A DNA stretch of 7,185 nucleotides from Syntrophobacterales bacterium (GTDB lineage Bacteria > Desulfobacterota > Syntrophia > Syntrophales > JAAYKM01): assembly GCA_031285215.1 (NCBI GenBank), contig JAITWQ010000246.1, forward strand, positions 1 through 7,185, written 5' to 3'. The translations under genes and the position numbers were made by a program. The notes beneath the pieces were generated by a model. The model did not search any database and had not been told where the DNA came from. It worked only from the letters and a program-made list of their open reading frames with translations. Shown piece after piece: positions 5,458 through 7,185 of this stretch (position 1 is the first letter of the stretch; the number at the start of each line of letters is the position of its first letter).

Positions 5458-6186
5458 ATGACGCTCCTATCATTAGATGTTTCCCTCATAACGCAAATCA
5501 TCATCGCCGCTCTTGGCGGCGCTTTTCTCTGTCTGGACCGCATCGCCTTTCAGACAATGGTATCGCGGCCCCTCGTCATAGCGACAATAACGGCCTGGAT
5601 CATGGGAAATACCCTCGCGGGCCTTATGGTTGGCGCTTTACTTGAATTATTCTGGCTGAATAAGCTGCCATTGGGAACCTACGCACCGCCTAACGATTCC
5701 ATCGCCGCGATTTTAACCGCCATCACCACAACCGTTCTCATAAAGGAGATGGGGCCGCTTTATTCCCCCAAGGCCATCATGGCCTTTTCCCTGTTAATCT
5801 ATATTCCCCTGGGATGGTTTGCTCCGAAAACGGAATATCTTTGGAAAAATTTTAATAAACGGCTCTCGGATAAACTTCTCGCAGAACTTGATTCTCCCCA
5901 AAAACATTTTTCTCCCATCAGGGTCTTCCCTTCCCTGGCCTGGTATTTTCTCTACTCCCTGTTCTTTATCGCCATGGGGCTTGCGGCGGGGCTGCTTCTT
6001 ATTCCCCCTCTCTTTTCCCTTCTGCCCTCCTTTGGACACACGGCTCTCGCCTTTATCTATTATCTTTTCCCTCTGATTGGCGTTGCCGCAGTGATTACCA
6101 CAACACAAAATAAAAAAGTTATTCTTTATTTTTCCGGCATTTTCATTCTTGCTGCCCTTCTCTATGAAATCGGAACTTTTATATGA
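5458..6186 (+). CDS. PTS mannose/fructose/sorbose-family EIIC membrane component
   Basis: A 242-residue integral membrane protein of the Man-family EIIC type, which with EIID forms the sugar channel. The family core is clear: LDRIAFQTMVSRPLV (26-40), then a membrane segment, then GLMVGALLELFWLNKLPLGT (55-74) and APPNDSIAAILT (76-87). About seven hydrophobic segments follow to the C-terminus, with a charged cytoplasmic loop at about 123-155. It is slightly shorter than ManY of Escherichia coli. GGGA at 5446-5449 suits ATG 5458; GTG 5455, one codon earlier, is an equally possible start. The stop TGA overlaps the rimI ATG by four bases. No EIID gene follows, which is unusual for a transporting complex. 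Confidence 0.93.
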   Translation: MTLLSLDVSLITQIIIAALGGAFLCLDRIAFQTMVSRPLVIATITAWIMGNTLAGLMVGALLELFWLNKLPLGTYAPPNDSIAAILTAITTTVLIKEMGPLYSPKAIMAFSLLIYIPLGWFAPKTEYLWKNFNKRLSDKLLAELDSPQKHFSPIRVFPSLAWYFLYSLFFIAMGLAAGLLLIPPLFSLLPSFGHTALAFIYYLFPLIGVAAVITTTQNKKVILYFSGIFILAALLYEIGTFI

Positions 6187-6653
6187 AAGAAGAACCATTT
6201 TATATCCGCCCCGCAACAGAAAATGATCTGGACGCCATTGACGCCATGGAAGGAGAATCGTTTCTCTCGCCCTGGCCCAGAGATATTTTCCGGAAAGAAA
6301 TGCAGTTGTCCTTCAGCCGCTCCTTTGCCGCCGCAGAAAATAAATCCGCGGATAACATACCCGTCGGTTATATTTTTTTCTGGATAATTGATCAGGAAAT
6401 GCAACTGCACCGCCTCGCCGTAAAAAAAACAAGGCAAAGACAAGGTATTGGTAGCCTTCTCCTCCAAGAAATGATAAACACGTGCCGATCAGAAGGAATA
6501 ACTGATGGTTTTCTGGAAGTGCGGGCTTCAAATCAGAACGCCATCAACCTCTACCAAAAAGCGGGATTTACTGTTGCCGGCGTAAGAAAAGGCTATTATG
6601 ACGATACCCGCGAAGACGCGCTCATTATGAAATGTACGGTAAAACAGCCATGA
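6183..6653 (+). CDS. rimI: Ribosomal protein bS18 alanine N-acetyltransferase
   Basis: A 156-residue GNAT-fold enzyme that uses acetyl-CoA to acetylate the N-terminal alanine of ribosomal protein S18. Visible features are the N-terminal IRPATENDLDAIDAME (8-23), FLSPWPRDIFRKEM (27-40, typical of RimI) and the acetyl-CoA pyrophosphate loop RQRQGIGSLLL (84-94). LEVRASNQNAINLYQKAGF (111-129) carries the Glu112 and Tyr124 that match the catalytic pair of characterised RimI. The C-terminal GYYDDTREDALIMK (137-150) is also typical. These features together point to RimI rather than a generic GNAT. It overlaps EIIC by four bases (ATGA) at the start and pyrK by four at the end, so it is translated from the PTS operon message. 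Confidence 0.93.
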   Translation: MKEEPFYIRPATENDLDAIDAMEGESFLSPWPRDIFRKEMQLSFSRSFAAAENKSADNIPVGYIFFWIIDQEMQLHRLAVKKTRQRQGIGSLLLQEMINTCRSEGITDGFLEVRASNQNAINLYQKAGFTVAGVRKGYYDDTREDALIMKCTVKQP

Positions 6654-7185
6654 CTTACAGAATTAACGCGGATGTAAACACAGGGCAGGTCATCGAAAAT
6701 CTGGAAATAGCGAATAATTACTTTGTCCTGTCAATCCTGCTGCGGTCAGGCCAATTTGACGCCATGCCCGGTCAATTTGCCATGATCCGCAGACAAAATG
6801 TAAAGGATCCCCTTCTTAGCAGGCCTTTGGGTCTTTACGGCGTGTATGAGACAGAAGCGGGTATGGTCATTGAATTTTTCTATCATGTCGTAGGCAAGGG
6901 CACATCAGCCCTGTCTCATCTTGTGGTTGGCGACCGGGTCAGTATTCTCGCGCCTCTGGGAAAACCTTTTAACCTGCAATTTGCGCCTCGCTCCCATGCC
7001 GTCCTCATCGCCGGTGGTATGGGCATTGCACCCCTGACCTATCTTGCCGATTATCTGTGCAACACCATGGCCACAGTAAAAAAACTTACCCTTTACATGG
7101 GAGCAACGGAAGCGTCAAGGCTGGTAGGTCTGACAAGGATAGAACACTTCTGCACGGACATTAAGATCGCAACAAACGACGGCAG
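6650..7185 (+). CDS. pyrK: Dihydroorotate dehydrogenase B electron-transfer subunit, N-terminal 178 residues (3' end outside window)
   Basis: This iron-sulfur flavoprotein subunit passes electrons from dihydroorotate dehydrogenase (PyrD, class 1B) to NAD in pyrimidine synthesis. The frame starts at ATG 6650, overlapping the rimI stop by four bases, and is open to the right edge. Seen in order are AMPGQFAMIR (38-47), LSRPLGLYG (56-64, FAD-binding), FFYHVVGKGTSAL (76-88), GDRVSILAPLGKPF (94-107), VLIAGGMGIAPL (118-129, the NAD-binding loop), LTLYMGATEA (146-155) and the final TNDG (175-178). The cysteine cluster for the 2Fe-2S centre should lie beyond the edge and is not visible. Related subunits (sulfide dehydrogenase, NfnA, hydrogenase gamma) share this layout. 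PyrK is preferred because of length and housekeeping context; finding pyrD next would settle it. Confidence 0.87.
   Translation, partial: MTYRINADVNTGQVIENLEIANNYFVLSILLRSGQFDAMPGQFAMIRRQNVKDPLLSRPLGLYGVYETEAGMVIEFFYHVVGKGTSALSHLVVGDRVSILAPLGKPFNLQFAPRSHAVLIAGGMGIAPLTYLADYLCNTMATVKKLTLYMGATEASRLVGLTRIEHFCTDIKIATNDG

Noticed and set aside
5794..6216. Minus-strand open frame of 140 codons opposite EIIC
   Set aside because: Lys- and Gly-rich low-quality translation antisense to a membrane protein gene with clear family motifs.

Overview
The window reads as chromosomal DNA of a Gram-negative bacterium. kdsB (activation of the lipopolysaccharide sugar Kdo) demands an LPS outer membrane. A mannose/sorbose-type PTS, rimI and a pyrK-type dihydroorotate dehydrogenase subunit follow in one run. 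An LPS gene next to a class 1B (PyrK-dependent) pyrimidine enzyme and a partial Man-family PTS best suits a Desulfobacterota/Deltaproteobacteria-like anaerobe (for example near Syntrophales). That placement is inference from gene content, not a database result.

Layout. (1) Positions 1-693: the C-terminal 230 residues of an unrecognised plus-strand protein, cut by the left edge and closed by a strong intrinsic terminator at 716-753. (2) Positions 777-2339: a minus-strand pyridoxamine-phosphate-oxidase-like flavoprotein diverges from a plus-strand HxlR/MarR-like regulator. Between them lie overlapping promoters and a perfect 14-bp palindrome. Directly after the regulator comes a polytopic membrane protein that I do not recognise. 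This block has an accessory look. (3) Positions 2433-4416: a 404-residue protein resembling the deoxyhypusine synthase fold, but apparently without the catalytic lysine. It is followed after a single base by kdsB. (4) Positions 4428-7185: a TTGACA promoter region precedes PTS EIIA, EIIB and EIIC of the mannose/sorbose family. EIIC overlaps rimI by 4 bases, and rimI overlaps pyrK by 4 bases. pyrK runs off the right edge.

How the genes work together. The EIIA-EIIB-EIIC set has its phosphorylatable histidines but no EIID between EIIC and rimI, and no HPr or Enzyme I in view. It is therefore either completed by genes elsewhere or used for regulation. rimI and pyrK are housekeeping genes (ribosomal protein acetylation, pyrimidine synthesis) apparently co-transcribed with it. 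The HxlR/flavoprotein pair looks like a self-contained redox- or electrophile-responsive switch.

The strongest candidate for something undescribed is the deoxyhypusine-synthase-like protein coupled to kdsB. I see no CRISPR array, tRNA, rRNA, transposase or phage gene.
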